Shown here one piece after another: positions 34,052 through 43,922 of a stretch of DNA of 64,000 bases. The notes beneath the pieces are model-generated. The model saw only the letters and a list, made by a program, of their open reading frames with translations. It had not been told where the DNA came from and did no database searches. The stretch comes from Actinomyces qiguomingii. GTDB taxonomy: Bacteria; Actinomycetota; Actinomycetes; Actinomycetales; Actinomycetaceae. A program made the translations under genes and the position numbers. How positions within the stretch are numbered: position 1 is the first letter of the stretch; the number at the start of each line of letters is the position of its first letter. The stretch is from assembly GCF_004102025.1 (NCBI RefSeq), contig NZ_CP025228.1, forward strand, positions 1,116,001 to 1,180,000, read 5' to 3'.

Positions 34052-34888
34052 ATGAGCGCTCTCACCGCGCCACTGCCGCCGCACCTTCGGTTGGTATCGG
34101 TCGAGGATGGGCGGACACCCGCTGAGTCTGTGGTCGGTGCCGTGTCCAGGTTCTCCGCACCTGCCGATACGCCTGAGGGCAAATGGGGCAGGCCTCGGCT
34201 GCGTCTGGTGCCCGGGGGCGTCGACGCCGACTTCGAGCCGACCCCGGCACCAATCCCAGACTCGCCGCGGGAGCTGATTCGGCGGCCGATCCCTCCGCAC
34301 CGAGGCCGTACGGCGTCGCCGGGCAGCGTGTCCCCGGGCACTGCGTCGCCGGGCAGTGTTTCCCCAGGCAGTGCGTCTTCGCGTAAAGTCAGCGCCGCCG
34401 CGGCGGCCCGTCCGGTGCTCGTCACCGGCGTCGGTGTGCGGGAGCTCGGTGTGCGATCAGATTCCGTGGATGCGCTTGCGCCCGCCCATCCGGCCGTGCG
34501 CGCTCGCCGTCGGAGACAGGCGCATGAGCAGGTGGTATCTCCTGCCGTGCAGACTTCCACATCTGGTCGCGCGCAGACGCATTCCCGGGCCCCACGCCGA
34601 AGCGATGCGGTCGGCCTGCCGGGCGTCGTGCGGCGGCTGTTCGCCCTCGGTGCTCTGGTGCTGGTTGTCGTCCTGGCGGTAGCCAGCGGCATCGTGGCCT
34701 CCGGTTTCGACGCCACCCCTGCCGCGACCACCACCGCCGTCGTACAGTCTGGCCAGTCCCTGTGGGACATCGCCGTGGCCACCGGCGCCGGTGACGTCAA
34801 TGAGGTCATGTCCCAGATCGTCGACTTGAACGGGCTGACCAGCTCCACGCTGCAGGCCGGTCAGACGCTCATAGTCCCGGCTGACTGA
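34052..34888 (+). CDS. LysM-domain membrane protein, probable SOS cell-division suppressor
   Basis: A 278-aa protein with a long basic, Ser/Pro/Ala-rich cytoplasmic region of some 190 residues, one membrane helix (about 195-218) and a C-terminal LysM domain ([16 protein letters not shown] to TLIVPAD). Residues about 88-110 contain an [10 protein letters not shown] tandem repeat. Position between lexA and nrdR, topology and LexA boxes match the SOS-induced division inhibitors (YneA of Bacillus, the LysM protein next to lexA in mycobacteria). The role is inferred from that context. ATG with an AGGAGGG ribosome binding site. It lacks any visible hydrolase domain, in agreement with a regulator rather than an autolysin. 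Confidence 0.85.
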   Translation: MSALTAPLPPHLRLVSVEDGRTPAESVVGAVSRFSAPADTPEGKWGRPRLRLVPGGVDADFEPTPAPIPDSPRELIRRPIPPHRGRTASPGSVSPGTASPGSVSPGSASSRKVSAAAAARPVLVTGVGVRELGVRSDSVDALAPAHPAVRARRRRQAHEQVVSPAVQTSTSGRAQTHSRAPRRSDAVGLPGVVRRLFALGALVLVVVLAVASGIVASGFDATPAATTTAVVQSGQSLWDIAVATGAGDVNEVMSQIVDLNGLTSSTLQAGQTLIVPAD

Positions 34889-35060
34889 GCTTTCGGCGTC
34901 GTTTTCCGGTTCTTCTGGTTTGATGAGGTTGTTCGATGCGGTGATGGGGCGCGTCGACGGCTCCGGTAGAGGCGACGCGCGGCAAACGCTTGCGAATTGT
35001 CCTGCCGGACACATACCCTCCGAACCGTACGCACAGCGAGGAGAATCGGAGGTGGCCGGC

Positions 35061-35546
35061 GTGCGTTGTCCTTTCTGTCAGCACAGCGGATCGCGCGTCG
35101 TCGACTCGCGCACCTCCGAGGACGGCGCATCGATTCGCCGTCGTCGCCAATGTACTAACTGCGGCAGGCGCTTCACCACCATTGAGGCGGCCAGCCTGTC
35201 TGTGCGCAAGCGCTCCGGCGTCATTGAGGCCTTTTCCCGTGAGAAGGTGATTCGAGGTGTGCGTCGCGCCTGCCAGGGGCGCCCGGTCACCGACGACCAG
35301 TTGGCGCTGCTGGCCCACCGGGTCGAAGAGGCCGTTCGTGGAAGGGGGCACGCCATCGTTGACTCCCACGAGGTGGGGTTGGCGATTCTTGAGCCGCTGC
35401 AAGAACTGGATGAGGTCGCCTACCTGCGGTTCGCCTCCGTGTACTCCGGTTTCAATTCCTTAGCCGACTTCGAATCCGCCATAGCCGACCTGCGCACTCG
35501 GCACGCCAAGGGCTCCGACGCGGCCGGAGACTCTCCGACGCGCTGA
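35061..35546 (+). CDS. nrdR: Transcriptional repressor NrdR
   Basis: A 161-aa regulator of ribonucleotide reductase genes. The N-terminal zinc ribbon has Cys pairs in MRCPFC and QCTNCG (residues 3, 6, 31, 34), followed by the ATP-cone domain with [20 protein letters not shown]. The start is the GTG giving MRCPFC, with GGAGG 8 nt upstream; earlier starts add sequence absent from the family. It lies 172 bp after the LysM gene. Linkage of nrdR to lexA is conserved in actinobacteria and couples dNTP supply to DNA damage control. Confidence 0.95.
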   Translation: MRCPFCQHSGSRVVDSRTSEDGASIRRRRQCTNCGRRFTTIEAASLSVRKRSGVIEAFSREKVIRGVRRACQGRPVTDDQLALLAHRVEEAVRGRGHAIVDSHEVGLAILEPLQELDEVAYLRFASVYSGFNSLADFESAIADLRTRHAKGSDAAGDSPTR

Positions 35547-35669
35547 GCTGTACGACGGCGCCGAGCTGTGCAGTCGCGCGACCCGCCTGGTTCTGCATGA
35601 CACGGGCCGGGCGTGGGTACTGCCGGTGGCTTCAGGCGAGTGCGTGAATCTGCGTGGCACACTGAGGGC

Positions 35670-36806
35670 ATGCGCGTGCTTATTGTCTCCGACTGCTATG
35701 CGCCGCGGCTGGGCGGCATTGAAACGCAGGTGAGGGACCTCGCCCGGAACCTGCTGGCGGCCGGTCATGAACCCGCCGTCGTTACGGCCACACCCACGGG
35801 TACGGTACGAGGCCGCAGCCTTGAGGATCCCGATGGTTTTCCGGTGTACCGAACCACCGTCCGCCTGCCCGGGGAGTTGCCGCTGCATCCGCGTGCCGGG
35901 AGGGAAGTGTCGGCCCTGATGACGCGGCTGCGGCCCGACGTCGTTCACGTCCACACCGGCATCGTCTCCCAGTTCGCCTGGGCCGGCATCGGTGCGGCAC
36001 GGCGCGCCGAGCTGCCTCTGGCCATCACCTTCCACTGTGTCCTCGGTCCCTGGGCGGCGGTATGCGGTGCCCTAGGCCCGGCGAGCCCCGTGCGCATCTG
36101 GCAGCGCGGTGGGGCCGACCTCACAGCTGTGTCCTCCATGCTCGCCGCAGAAGTCGAAAGGGCGGGCGGCGCCTGGCCGGTCACGGTGCTGCCGAACGGT
36201 ATCACCGTGGAGGACTGGAGGCTTCCCCGGAGTGCGGAACCCGCGGCGCAGGGTCCTTTGCGGGTCGTGGCCTCGCTGCGTTGGATCGAACGCAAGCGGC
36301 CCCTGCAGGTTGTTCGCGTGTTCGTCGACGCCGTCAGGCGTACTGGCTGTGATGCCGTGTTGGAGATGTACGGTGACGGTCCGTTGCGTGATCGACTAGC
36401 TCAGGAGGTTGCCGAATCCGGTATGGCGGCTCGGATCACCTTGGTAGGCAGAGTTGATCGTGATGAACTGGCGCGAGCCTTTTCTGGGGCCGACGTCTAC
36501 CTACAGACCTCGCCCGCGGACTCTTTCGGAATCAGTGTGCTGGAGGCGCGTTCGGCGGGGCTGGCCGTGGTTGCCCTACGCTCCTCCGGCGTTGCGGATT
36601 TCATTACGGACGGTCAAGACGGACTTCTGGGCGAGGATGATGCCGATCTGGCTCGGGCACTTGCGGAGTTCATGACGAGTCCCGGCCTGCTGCGGCGCAT
36701 CAAGGCGCATAACTACGCCGTCGACCCGCTGCCGGTATGGGGTGATGTGACGAACATGAACGTTGACGCCTACCGGCGTGCCATTGAGCTAGGTAAGCAT
36801 CGTTGA
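35670..36806 (+). CDS. Glycosyltransferase, GT4 family
   Basis: A 378-aa GT-B fold enzyme that transfers sugar from a nucleotide or lipid donor. The N-terminal domain opens MRVLIVSDCYAPRLGGIETQ, with the glycine-rich GGIE loop, and the acceptor-domain HVHTG. The C-terminal donor domain has EMYGDGPLRDRL and the EX7E-type motif in SPADSFGISVLEARSAG. Both fit retaining GT4 enzymes such as mannosyl- or glucosyltransferases of lipid and polysaccharide assembly. No ribosome binding site; CACACT lies 6 nt before the ATG. The acceptor is unknown. It is convergent with the IclR regulator gene. Confidence 0.9.
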   Translation: MRVLIVSDCYAPRLGGIETQVRDLARNLLAAGHEPAVVTATPTGTVRGRSLEDPDGFPVYRTTVRLPGELPLHPRAGREVSALMTRLRPDVVHVHTGIVSQFAWAGIGAARRAELPLAITFHCVLGPWAAVCGALGPASPVRIWQRGGADLTAVSSMLAAEVERAGGAWPVTVLPNGITVEDWRLPRSAEPAAQGPLRVVASLRWIERKRPLQVVRVFVDAVRRTGCDAVLEMYGDGPLRDRLAQEVAESGMAARITLVGRVDRDELARAFSGADVYLQTSPADSFGISVLEARSAGLAVVALRSSGVADFITDGQDGLLGEDDADLARALAEFMTSPGLLRRIKAHNYAVDPLPVWGDVTNMNVDAYRRAIELGKHR

Positions 36807-36857
36807 GCGTCGTTGAATCCGCGCCGGGGTGCGGGCGGCTGCTTCCCCGGAACCGTA

Positions 36858-36879
36858 TCGGCCGGTCTCGATGGTTACC
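36858..36879. repeat. Solo copy G of the 22-bp repeat
   Basis: One unit (CGGCCGGTCTCGATGGTTAC plus CT) in reverse orientation, immediately before the iclR stop codon, matching the units of array E. Confidence 0.75.
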
Positions 36880-37620
36880 TCAGCCCTCGTCGTTGTTGCG
36901 AAGGACCTCGGACAGGCGGCGCGCCGCAGCGGCCACTACGGGGCCGTGCACGCGCCCGGGCTGACGGCCCATGCGCTCGATCGGGCCGGAGATGGACACG
37001 GCGGCGACGACCTTGCCGCTGGCGCCGCGCACTGGCGCCGATACGCTAGCCACACCCGGCTCGCGTTCGCCGACGGACTGAGCCCAGCCGCGCCGTCGCA
37101 CCGCGGACAGCATGGTGGCGTTGAAACGGGCGCCCACTAGGCCGCGATGCAGCCGGTCGGGCTCCTCCCAGGCCAGCAGCACCTGCGCGCCGGAGCCGCC
37201 CTGCATGGACATGGTCGCTCCCACCGGGATGGAGTCGCGCAGGCCGATCGGACGCTCGGCGTTGGCCACGCACACCCGCACGTCGCCCTGACGGCGGTAC
37301 AGCTGTGCGGACTCGTGTGTCTTGTCCCGCAGGGCTGCCAGCACGGGGCCGGCCGCGGCCAGCAGATTGTCCTCCCCGGCGGCCGCGGCAAGCTCGTTCA
37401 GGCGCGGCCCCAGTATGAAACGCCCCTGCGCGTCGCGGGCCAGCAGCCTGTGGAACTCCAGCGCCACCGCTATGCGGTGCGCAGTCGGACGGGCCAGATG
37501 GGTGATGGTGACCAGCTGCGCCAGCGTGGCCGGGCCTGCCTCCAGGGCGCTCATGACCAGTGCGGCCTTGTCGATGACCCCAACCCCGCTGCCGCTCTCG
37601 ATGTCACCCAGAGTGTCCAT
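36880..37620 (-). CDS. IclR family regulator, NdgR/LeuR-like
   Basis: A 246-aa regulator with an N-terminal winged helix (ATLAQLVTITHLARPTAHRIAVALEFH is the helix pair, residues about 30-55) and an IclR effector domain with RQGDVRVCVANAERP and VSAPVRGASGKVVAAVSISGP. Its place directly upstream of and divergent from leuCD is the same as that of NdgR in Streptomyces, which controls leucine and other amino-acid synthesis genes. I therefore expect control of leuCD. The ATG giving MDTLGDIE was chosen because longer starts overlap the leuC promoter region. Confidence 0.9.
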   Translation of the reverse strand: MDTLGDIESGSGVGVIDKAALVMSALEAGPATLAQLVTITHLARPTAHRIAVALEFHRLLARDAQGRFILGPRLNELAAAAGEDNLLAAAGPVLAALRDKTHESAQLYRRQGDVRVCVANAERPIGLRDSIPVGATMSMQGGSGAQVLLAWEEPDRLHRGLVGARFNATMLSAVRRRGWAQSVGEREPGVASVSAPVRGASGKVVAAVSISGPIERMGRQPGRVHGPVVAAAARRLSEVLRNNDEG

Positions 37621-37750
37621 AATCTGATACTGCCATTCCGAGTGCTGAGACTTCAAGTAGCGTGGAGTCAGAAAACAGCCCGGTCTTTGCCGGTTCCGCA
37701 CACCTCGGGCGGGCATTCGGGCGGAACGTCCCAGGAAAGGAAGTGCAGCG

Positions 37751-39169
37751 ATGGGAATGACCCTGGCACAGAAGGTGTGGCGCGACCACGTCGTCGCTCC
37801 GGGCGCCGACGGAGCCCCGGACCTGCTCTACATCGATCTGCACCTGGTTCACGAGGTCACCAGCCCGCAGGCCTTCGAGGGACTGCGCCTGGCGGGCCGT
37901 AGGGTGCGCCGACCCGAGCTAACCCTTGCCACCGAGGATCACAACACCCCCACGCTCGACATCGACCTGCCCATCGCCGATGTCACCTCCCGCACGCAGA
38001 TCGAGACCCTGCGTGCCAACTGCGCCGAGTTCGGGGTGAGGCTGCACTCCCTCGGTGATGCCGACCAGGGGATCGTCCACGCCGTCGGCCCCCAGCTGGG
38101 CCTGACTCAGCCCGGCATGACCGTGGTGTGCGGCGACTCCCACACCTCCACCCACGGCGCCTTCGGGGCGCTCGCCTTCGGCATCGGCACCAGCCAGGTG
38201 GAGCACGTGCTGGCCACCCAGACCCTACCCGTGGCTCCCTTCAAAACCATGAGCGTGCTCATCGACGGCGACCTGCCCGCCGGTAGTGGCGCCAAGGACA
38301 TCATCCTGGCCATCATCGCCAAGATCGGCACCAACGGCGCCCAGGGGCATGTTATTGAGTACCGGGGCCGCGCCATCGAGCAGCTGTCGATGGAGGCCCG
38401 CATGACCATCTGCAACATGAGCATCGAGGCCGGCGCCCGCGCTGGCATGATCGCCCCCGACGAGACCACCTTTTCCTACCTGAAGGGTCGTCCCCACGCG
38501 CCGGAGGGCAAGGACTGGGACGACGCCGTCGCCTACTGGCGCTCATTGCGCACCGATGATGACGCCGTCTTCGACACCGAGGTTGTTCTGAGGGGCCGCG
38601 ATATTGAACCCTTCGTGACCTGGGGCACCAACCCCGGTCAGGGTCTGCCCATCTCCGCCGTCGTACCCGACCCCGAGGAAATCGCCGATGAGACGCTGCG
38701 GCGAGCCGCCGAGCGGGCGCTGGAGTACATGGATCTGGCCCCCGGTACCCCGCTGCGCGACATCAGGGTCGACACCGTGTTTCTCGGCTCGTGCACTAAC
38801 GGGCGCATTGAGGACCTGCGTGCCGCCGCTGAGGTGATCAAGGGCCGCACCAAGGCGCCCGGACTGCGCATGCTCGTGGTGCCGGCCTCGGCCCGCATCC
38901 GGCTGCAGGCCGAGGCCGAGGGACTGGACCGGGTGTTCAAGGATTTCGGTGCCGAATGGCGTAACGCCGGCTGCTCCATGTGCCTGGGCATGAACCCCGA
39001 CCAGCTGGCCCCCGGTGAGCGCGCCGCCTCAACCTCCAACCGCAACTTTGAGGGTCGCCAGGGCAAGGGTGGGCGCACCCACCTGGTCTCGCCCGTCGTT
39101 GCCGCCGCCACCGCGGTGCGCGGCACCCTGTCCACCCCTGCGGACCTGCCGGTGGCGTCCGCCGCCTGA
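37751..39169 (+). CDS. leuC: 3-isopropylmalate dehydratase, large subunit
   Basis: A 472-aa aconitase-family subunit that isomerises 2-isopropylmalate to 3-isopropylmalate in leucine synthesis, with LeuD. The [4Fe-4S] ligands are the Cys in FLGSCTNGR (about 348) and the two in CSMCLGMN (about 407 and 410). Substrate motifs [12 protein letters not shown] and TEDHNTP are present. A ribosome binding site (AAAGGAAG) precedes the ATG. The divergent IclR gene lies 130 bp upstream; leuD follows after 57 bp. No leucine-rich leader peptide is seen in the intergenic region. Confidence 0.97.
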   Translation: MGMTLAQKVWRDHVVAPGADGAPDLLYIDLHLVHEVTSPQAFEGLRLAGRRVRRPELTLATEDHNTPTLDIDLPIADVTSRTQIETLRANCAEFGVRLHSLGDADQGIVHAVGPQLGLTQPGMTVVCGDSHTSTHGAFGALAFGIGTSQVEHVLATQTLPVAPFKTMSVLIDGDLPAGSGAKDIILAIIAKIGTNGAQGHVIEYRGRAIEQLSMEARMTICNMSIEAGARAGMIAPDETTFSYLKGRPHAPEGKDWDDAVAYWRSLRTDDDAVFDTEVVLRGRDIEPFVTWGTNPGQGLPISAVVPDPEEIADETLRRAAERALEYMDLAPGTPLRDIRVDTVFLGSCTNGRIEDLRAAAEVIKGRTKAPGLRMLVVPASARIRLQAEAEGLDRVFKDFGAEWRNAGCSMCLGMNPDQLAPGERAASTSNRNFEGRQGKGGRTHLVSPVVAAATAVRGTLSTPADLPVASAA

Positions 39170-39226
39170 CCGCCGTTCCGATCCGCCAACCCGCACCATG
39201 CCATAAGAGAGAATCCCGTAACCGCC

Positions 39227-39910
39227 ATGGAGAAGTTCATCCGTCACACCGGCATCGGCGCTCCCCTGCGCCGCAGCGCCGTGGACACCGACCAGATCAT
39301 CCCGGCTGTCTACCTCAAGCGGATCACCCGCACCGGCTTCGATGACGCCTTATTCGCCTCCTGGCGGGCCAGCGAGGCCGATTTCATCCTCAACCAGGAC
39401 GCCTACAAGCGTGCCAGTGTGCTGGTGGCCGGACCGGACTTCGGTACCGGATCCTCCCGCGAGCACGCCGTGTGGGCGCTGAAGGACTACGGCTTCAAGG
39501 CGGTGCTCGCCCCCCGGTTCGCCGACATCTTCCGCGGCAATGCCGGTAAGCAGGGGCTTGTGGCCGGCGTAATCAGCCAGGAGGATGCGGAGCAGCTGTG
39601 GAAGATCTTGGAGGCCGAACCCGGCACCGAGGTCACGGTGGACCTGGAACGGCGCACCGTGGAGGCAGGATCCTTCCGGACCGTCTTCCAGATCGACGAC
39701 TACGTGCGCTGGACCCTGATGGAGGGACTGGATGACATCTCGCTGACTCTCACCCAGGAGGACGCCATCCGCGCCTATGAGGAGGCCCGGCCCACCTACA
39801 AGCCGCGCAGCCTGCCAGCCCGGCATGAGCCTGACGCCCGGGTCGTGCCCGCCCGCTCGGCGGAAATGCCGGTGCCCATCGGCTACCCCTTCGTGCGCCC
39901 GGGAGCCTGA
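39227..39910 (+). CDS. leuD: 3-isopropylmalate dehydratase, small subunit
   Basis: A 227-aa swivel-domain subunit that completes the LeuCD active site. The pattern [15 protein letters not shown] and [14 protein letters not shown] are diagnostic; the latter contains the Ser-Arg substrate-binding pair. The C-terminal 25 residues beyond the common end ([16 protein letters not shown] onward) are a local extension. It forms an operon with leuC. Confidence 0.96.
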   Translation: MEKFIRHTGIGAPLRRSAVDTDQIIPAVYLKRITRTGFDDALFASWRASEADFILNQDAYKRASVLVAGPDFGTGSSREHAVWALKDYGFKAVLAPRFADIFRGNAGKQGLVAGVISQEDAEQLWKILEAEPGTEVTVDLERRTVEAGSFRTVFQIDDYVRWTLMEGLDDISLTLTQEDAIRAYEEARPTYKPRSLPARHEPDARVVPARSAEMPVPIGYPFVRPGA

Positions 39911-40131
39911 GCGCCGAGCCGCATTGGCTGCAGTGGCCGACGTCAGGCCCGTGGCCCGTACCGGGACTTGTCCACACCGGTGAGTGCAAGGACACGCTCC
40001 GGTTCGCTGTGGGCGGGGTGCGAACACTGCCGCGGGTGCCTGCGGAGCCTATGCTGAAGGTGTCCGCGCTAGGCGCGGCGGACGCCCCTTCCCATGGCGT
40101 CCGATCTTCACGTGAACACTCGGAGGTACGC

Positions 40132-41454
40132 ATGGTCGACGGTCTGCTCCAGGTCGAGGGCGGGCGCCCACTCACCGGTGAAATCACCGTTCGCGGCGCC
40201 AAGAACCTCGTCCCCAAGGCCATGGTCGCCGCCCTACTGGGAACCACGCCATCGGTGCTGCACAACGTGCCGCTCATCCGCGACGTCGACGTCGTCTCCG
40301 GACTGCTCTCGCTGCACGGCGTCAGTGTCGACTACGACCAGGCGCAGGGGGTGTTGCGCCTGGACCCCTCCAGTGTGGAGAGCGCCCACATGGCCGATAT
40401 TGACGCCCATGCCGGCTCCTCCCGCATCCCGATCCTGTTCTGCGGCCCCCTGTTGCACCGGCTCGGCGAGGCCTTCATCCCTGACCTGGGCGGCTGCCGC
40501 ATCGGTGACCGCCCCATTGACTTCCACCTTGACATTCTGCGTGGCTTCGGCGCCATTGTGGACAAGCAGCCGCAGGGAATCCGGTTGACCGCCCCCGACG
40601 GCCTGCGCGGTACGGTTATCGAACTGCCATACCCGTCGGTCGGCGCCACCGAGCAGACTCTGCTGACGGCTGTGCGCGCCGAGGGACTGACGGAGCTGCG
40701 CGGCGCCGCCGTCGAGCCGGAGATCATGGATCTGGTGGACGTGCTGCAGAAGATGGGCGCCATCATCTCGGTGGACACCGACCGCACCATCCATGTAGAA
40801 GGCGTGGACGAGCTGGCCGGCTACAACCACCGCGCCCTGCCCGATCGTATCGAGACCGCCTCTTGGGCCTCGGCCGCGCTGGCCACACGCGGTGACGTGT
40901 TCGTTCACGGAGCCCACCAGAGCGATATGACCACTTTCTTGAACATCTTCCGCAAGGTCGGCGGCGCCTTCGACGTGCGCGAGGACGGCATCCGCTTCTA
41001 CCACCCCGGTGGGGATCTGAAGAGCATCGTGGTGGAGACCAACGTCCACCCCGGCTTCATGACCGACTGGCAGCAGCCCCTGGTAGTGGCCCTGACCCAG
41101 GCGGAGGGTCTGTCTATCGTGCATGAGACCGTGTATGAGAACCGTTTTGGTTTCACCGGTGCCCTGCGCAAGATGGGCGCCACCATTCAGGTGTACCGCG
41201 AGTGCCTGGGCGGCACCGCCTGCCGCTTCGGACAGCGCAACTTCTACCACTCCGCCGTAGTCTCCGGGCCCACCCCGCTGCACGGGGCCGACATCGTGGT
41301 GCCCGATCTGCGTGGCGGCTTCTCCCACCTGATCGCGGCACTGGCCGCGCAGGGTACCAGCCGTGTGGAGGGCGTCAACCTGATCGACCGCGGCTACGAG
41401 CACTTCATGAACAAGCTCGCAGCTCTCGACGCCAACGTGAGTCGTCTGGCCTGA
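40132..41454 (+). CDS. murA: UDP-N-acetylglucosamine 1-carboxyvinyltransferase
   Basis: A 440-aa enzyme that transfers enolpyruvate from PEP to UDP-GlcNAc, the first committed step of peptidoglycan synthesis. Lys24-Asn25 of RGAKNLVPKA and Cys122 of LGGCRIGDRP are the conserved active-site residues. Since the catalytic cysteine is kept, fosfomycin sensitivity at this target would be expected. The start is the ATG with GGAGG 6 nt upstream; the open frame extends further up without conservation. The 220 bp between leuD and murA hold no gene. Confidence 0.96.
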   Translation: MVDGLLQVEGGRPLTGEITVRGAKNLVPKAMVAALLGTTPSVLHNVPLIRDVDVVSGLLSLHGVSVDYDQAQGVLRLDPSSVESAHMADIDAHAGSSRIPILFCGPLLHRLGEAFIPDLGGCRIGDRPIDFHLDILRGFGAIVDKQPQGIRLTAPDGLRGTVIELPYPSVGATEQTLLTAVRAEGLTELRGAAVEPEIMDLVDVLQKMGAIISVDTDRTIHVEGVDELAGYNHRALPDRIETASWASAALATRGDVFVHGAHQSDMTTFLNIFRKVGGAFDVREDGIRFYHPGGDLKSIVVETNVHPGFMTDWQQPLVVALTQAEGLSIVHETVYENRFGFTGALRKMGATIQVYRECLGGTACRFGQRNFYHSAVVSGPTPLHGADIVVPDLRGGFSHLIAALAAQGTSRVEGVNLIDRGYEHFMNKLAALDANVSRLA

Positions 41455-41600
41455 GCGTGACGCCCGTGCCCGACAGGGGGAGCAGCGGATTCAGTCCGCC
41501 GCTTGTGCCGGGGCGGGTTGCGGGGCGTGCGGGTTCCGGACGGATGCCTGCATCCGGACCGGCCTGCGGGCATCCGCCCACCAGGAGGAGCGGGAGTGGG

Positions 41601-41612
41601 TAGAGTGCCGAT
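41601..41612 (+). promoter_or_regulatory. Leaderless-type -10 element
   Basis: TAGAGT, 6 nt, then the GTG of plsC. Confidence 0.5.
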
Positions 41613-42470
41613 GTGCCCACCACACGACGCATGACCCCCTTCTACCGTTTCGCGGCCAGGGGGGTGATCATCCCCTTCCTAAAGGCGGTGTCCAAGCAGC
41701 ACGTGACCGGAACGGCGAACATCCCCCGCGAAGGCGGCTTCGTGGCCGTCGCCAACCACCTGTCCAACCTGGACCCGCTGACCGCCATGCGTTCGCTGGT
41801 GGACGTGGACGTGCCCATCTACTCGCTGGCCAAGTCGCAGCTGTTCGAGATCCCCCTCCTGGGGCGAGTATTCAGTGCCGGCGGCCAGATCCCTGTCTAC
41901 CGGGATTCTGCCAATGCCGGTAATTCGCTGGTGGAGGCGGAGCGGCGGCTGCGGGAGGGCGATCCGATCATGATCTTTCCGGAGGGCACACTTTCGCGTG
42001 ACCCCCTGCAATGGCCGATGACCGGAAAGACCGGCGCTGCCCGCCTGGCGATGCGCACCGGCGCCCCGGTGCTGCCCATGGGGCAGTGGGGGGCGCACAA
42101 AGTGCTGGGAACCTATGGCGGTTTCCATCCCTTCCCCCGCAAGGATGTAAGGGTGGTTATCGGTGAGCCCTTCGACCTGGTGGAGTACGGCTCGGACGTC
42201 TCCGATTATGACGCCGTGCGTGCCGCCACTGCTGAGATCATGCGGCGTATCACCGAGCTGGTTGAGCAGTTGCGTGGTGAGAAGGCCCCGCGCCCCTTCG
42301 ACATGAAGTATGACGGTGATCCGGGTAAGGGCAATATCGGGGTGCGCCGCCCCGACCCGCCGATATCACAGGCGCCATCTGTGGATCCGGATGATGACGC
42401 CGACGGCTCCGCAGGCAGCTCAGAACGCCCTGTGGCCGATGCGGGTTCCGGTGAGGAGCACCAGTCATGA
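41613..42470 (+). CDS. plsC: 1-acyl-sn-glycerol-3-phosphate acyltransferase
   Basis: A 285-aa membrane-associated acyltransferase of phospholipid synthesis. The catalytic NHLSNLD (HX4D, His49-Asp54) and the FPEGTLS substrate motif (about 120) are intact. The hydrophobic N terminus likely attaches it to the membrane. The C-terminal 45 residues are disordered and acidic (DPDDDADGSAGSSE). The GTG start has a TAGAGT hexamer 6 nt upstream and no ribosome binding site. gpsA overlaps its stop by 4 bp, joining two steps of glycerolipid synthesis. Confidence 0.93.
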   Translation: MPTTRRMTPFYRFAARGVIIPFLKAVSKQHVTGTANIPREGGFVAVANHLSNLDPLTAMRSLVDVDVPIYSLAKSQLFEIPLLGRVFSAGGQIPVYRDSANAGNSLVEAERRLREGDPIMIFPEGTLSRDPLQWPMTGKTGAARLAMRTGAPVLPMGQWGAHKVLGTYGGFHPFPRKDVRVVIGEPFDLVEYGSDVSDYDAVRAATAEIMRRITELVEQLRGEKAPRPFDMKYDGDPGKGNIGVRRPDPPISQAPSVDPDDDADGSAGSSERPVADAGSGEEHQS

Positions 42471-43513
42471 GCGCCGCCGCCCGGCCGCAAGATTTGGCAC
42501 GCCGGGCCGCCGTTATCGGTGCCGGTGCATGGGGCACAACTTTCGCCCGCCTGCTCGCCGGCGCGGGCACCCCCACCGTCATCTGGGCGCGCCGCCCGGA
42601 AATCGCCGATGAGATCAATGCCGGCACCAACGACCGCTACCTGCCTGGCATCCGTCTGCCTGAAACCGTGACCGCCACTGCGGACATCCGGGAGGCGGTC
42701 GCCGGGGCGGGACTCGTGGTCGCGGTGGTGCCCTCGCAGACCGCCCGGAGCGTACTCGCCCCGCTGCGCGGCGTCCTGGACGATGACGCAGTCGTGGTCT
42801 CCCTGATGAAGGGGGTGGAAGCCGGCACGGGGCTGCGCATGAGCCAGGTCATTGCCGATGCGCTTGACCTGCCCGCCGACCGCATCGCCGTGGTCTCCGG
42901 TCCGAACCTGGCCGATGAGATCGCCGCTGGTCAGCCCACTGCCACCGTCGTGGCCGCCCAGGATGAGGCCGTGGCCGCCCGGGTGGCAGCTTTGTGCGCA
43001 ACCGGTACCTTCCGCCCCTACACCAACACCGATGTGCTCGGGGTGGAGCTGTGCGGTGCGGTGAAGAATGTGATCGCCCTGGCCGTTGGCATCACCACCG
43101 GGCGCGGTTTTGGCGACAACTCCAAGGCCACCGTCATCACCCGTGGGTTGGTGGAGATCACTCGCTTGGGGATCGCCCTGGGCGCAAGCCCCGAGACCTT
43201 CGCCGGACTGGCTGGCATGGGTGACCTGGTGGCGACCTGCTCCTCACCGCTGTCGCGCAACCAGACCTTCGGACGACGCCTGGGGGAGGGGATGAGCGTG
43301 GACCAAGCCGCCGCCGCCTCGCGCGGGGTTGCCGAGGGCGCCAAGTCCGCGCGCGCGGTGCTGGACTTGGCAACTGCGCATGGGGTGGACATGCCGATAA
43401 CCGCTGGCGTGGTCGCTGTCGTTGAAGGCACCGCCACCGTGGAGGAGATCAGTGACGCCCTGCTGTCTCGCCCCCGTAAGGCCGAGGGCGTCAACGCCGC
43501 GCCGCTGGCCTGA
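42467..43513 (+). CDS. gpsA: Glycerol-3-phosphate dehydrogenase [NAD(P)+]
   Basis: A 348-aa dehydrogenase that makes sn-glycerol-3-phosphate from dihydroxyacetone phosphate for phospholipids. The nucleotide-binding GAGAWGT is at residues 18-24. SGPNLADEI and the catalytic Lys in ELCGAVKNVIALAVG (about 200) are conserved. The ATG overlaps plsC by 4 bp. In many actinobacteria ddl follows; here an 800-bp block of repeats and a lipoprotein gene separate them. Confidence 0.96.
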   Translation: MSAAARPQDLARRAAVIGAGAWGTTFARLLAGAGTPTVIWARRPEIADEINAGTNDRYLPGIRLPETVTATADIREAVAGAGLVVAVVPSQTARSVLAPLRGVLDDDAVVVSLMKGVEAGTGLRMSQVIADALDLPADRIAVVSGPNLADEIAAGQPTATVVAAQDEAVAARVAALCATGTFRPYTNTDVLGVELCGAVKNVIALAVGITTGRGFGDNSKATVITRGLVEITRLGIALGASPETFAGLAGMGDLVATCSSPLSRNQTFGRRLGEGMSVDQAAAASRGVAEGAKSARAVLDLATAHGVDMPITAGVVAVVEGTATVEEISDALLSRPRKAEGVNAAPLA

Positions 43514-43533
43514 GCGCGCACCTCCCCGCCGCC

Positions 43534-43640
43534 GAGTTCGGTCGATATAACCACCGAGTTCGGTAGATATAACGATCGAGTTCGGTCGAACTAACCATCG
43601 AGTTCGGTAGATATAACGATCGAGTTCGGTCGACATGAGG
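43534..43640. repeat. 22-bp tandem array H, five units
   Basis: Forward orientation, starting 20 bp after the gpsA stop. As in array F, units alternate: GAGTTCGGTCG-type (1, 3, 5) and GAGTTCGGTAGATATAACG-type (2, 4), with units 2 and 4 identical. Confidence 0.93.
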
Positions 43641-43922
43641 CTCTTTCGGTTGTGTTGGCGGGAAGGGCAGGGGGTGGCTCCAGGAGGTGAGTCGGTATCT
43701 GGCCGCACTGGGTTGCGGTATTCGAACCCGGCGCTGCACTGCCGGTGCTCTCGATGTTCCTGCTGCTGCCAGATCCCAGGGGAGGGGGGGTGGCCTTTGC
43801 GTCGCGGCGTCGGGGAGCTGAGCCTGAAGTAGGCATCTGGTGCAGCGGTCGTCTAGAGGTGTATGCGCGAACAGTTTGGGAGATGGCTTGGCAGGTCGTG
43901 CTCCTGCGGTTCTGCCAGGGGT
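43641..43922. other. Gene-free DNA between array H and element E3
   Basis: No supportable gene. The left edge (GGCTCTTTCGG then TTGGCGGG) resembles linker sequence beside the other arrays. Confidence 0.45.

Noticed and set aside
37621..37750. Leucine leader peptide before leuC
   Set aside because: No short frame with a ribosome binding site and leucine run on the plus strand.
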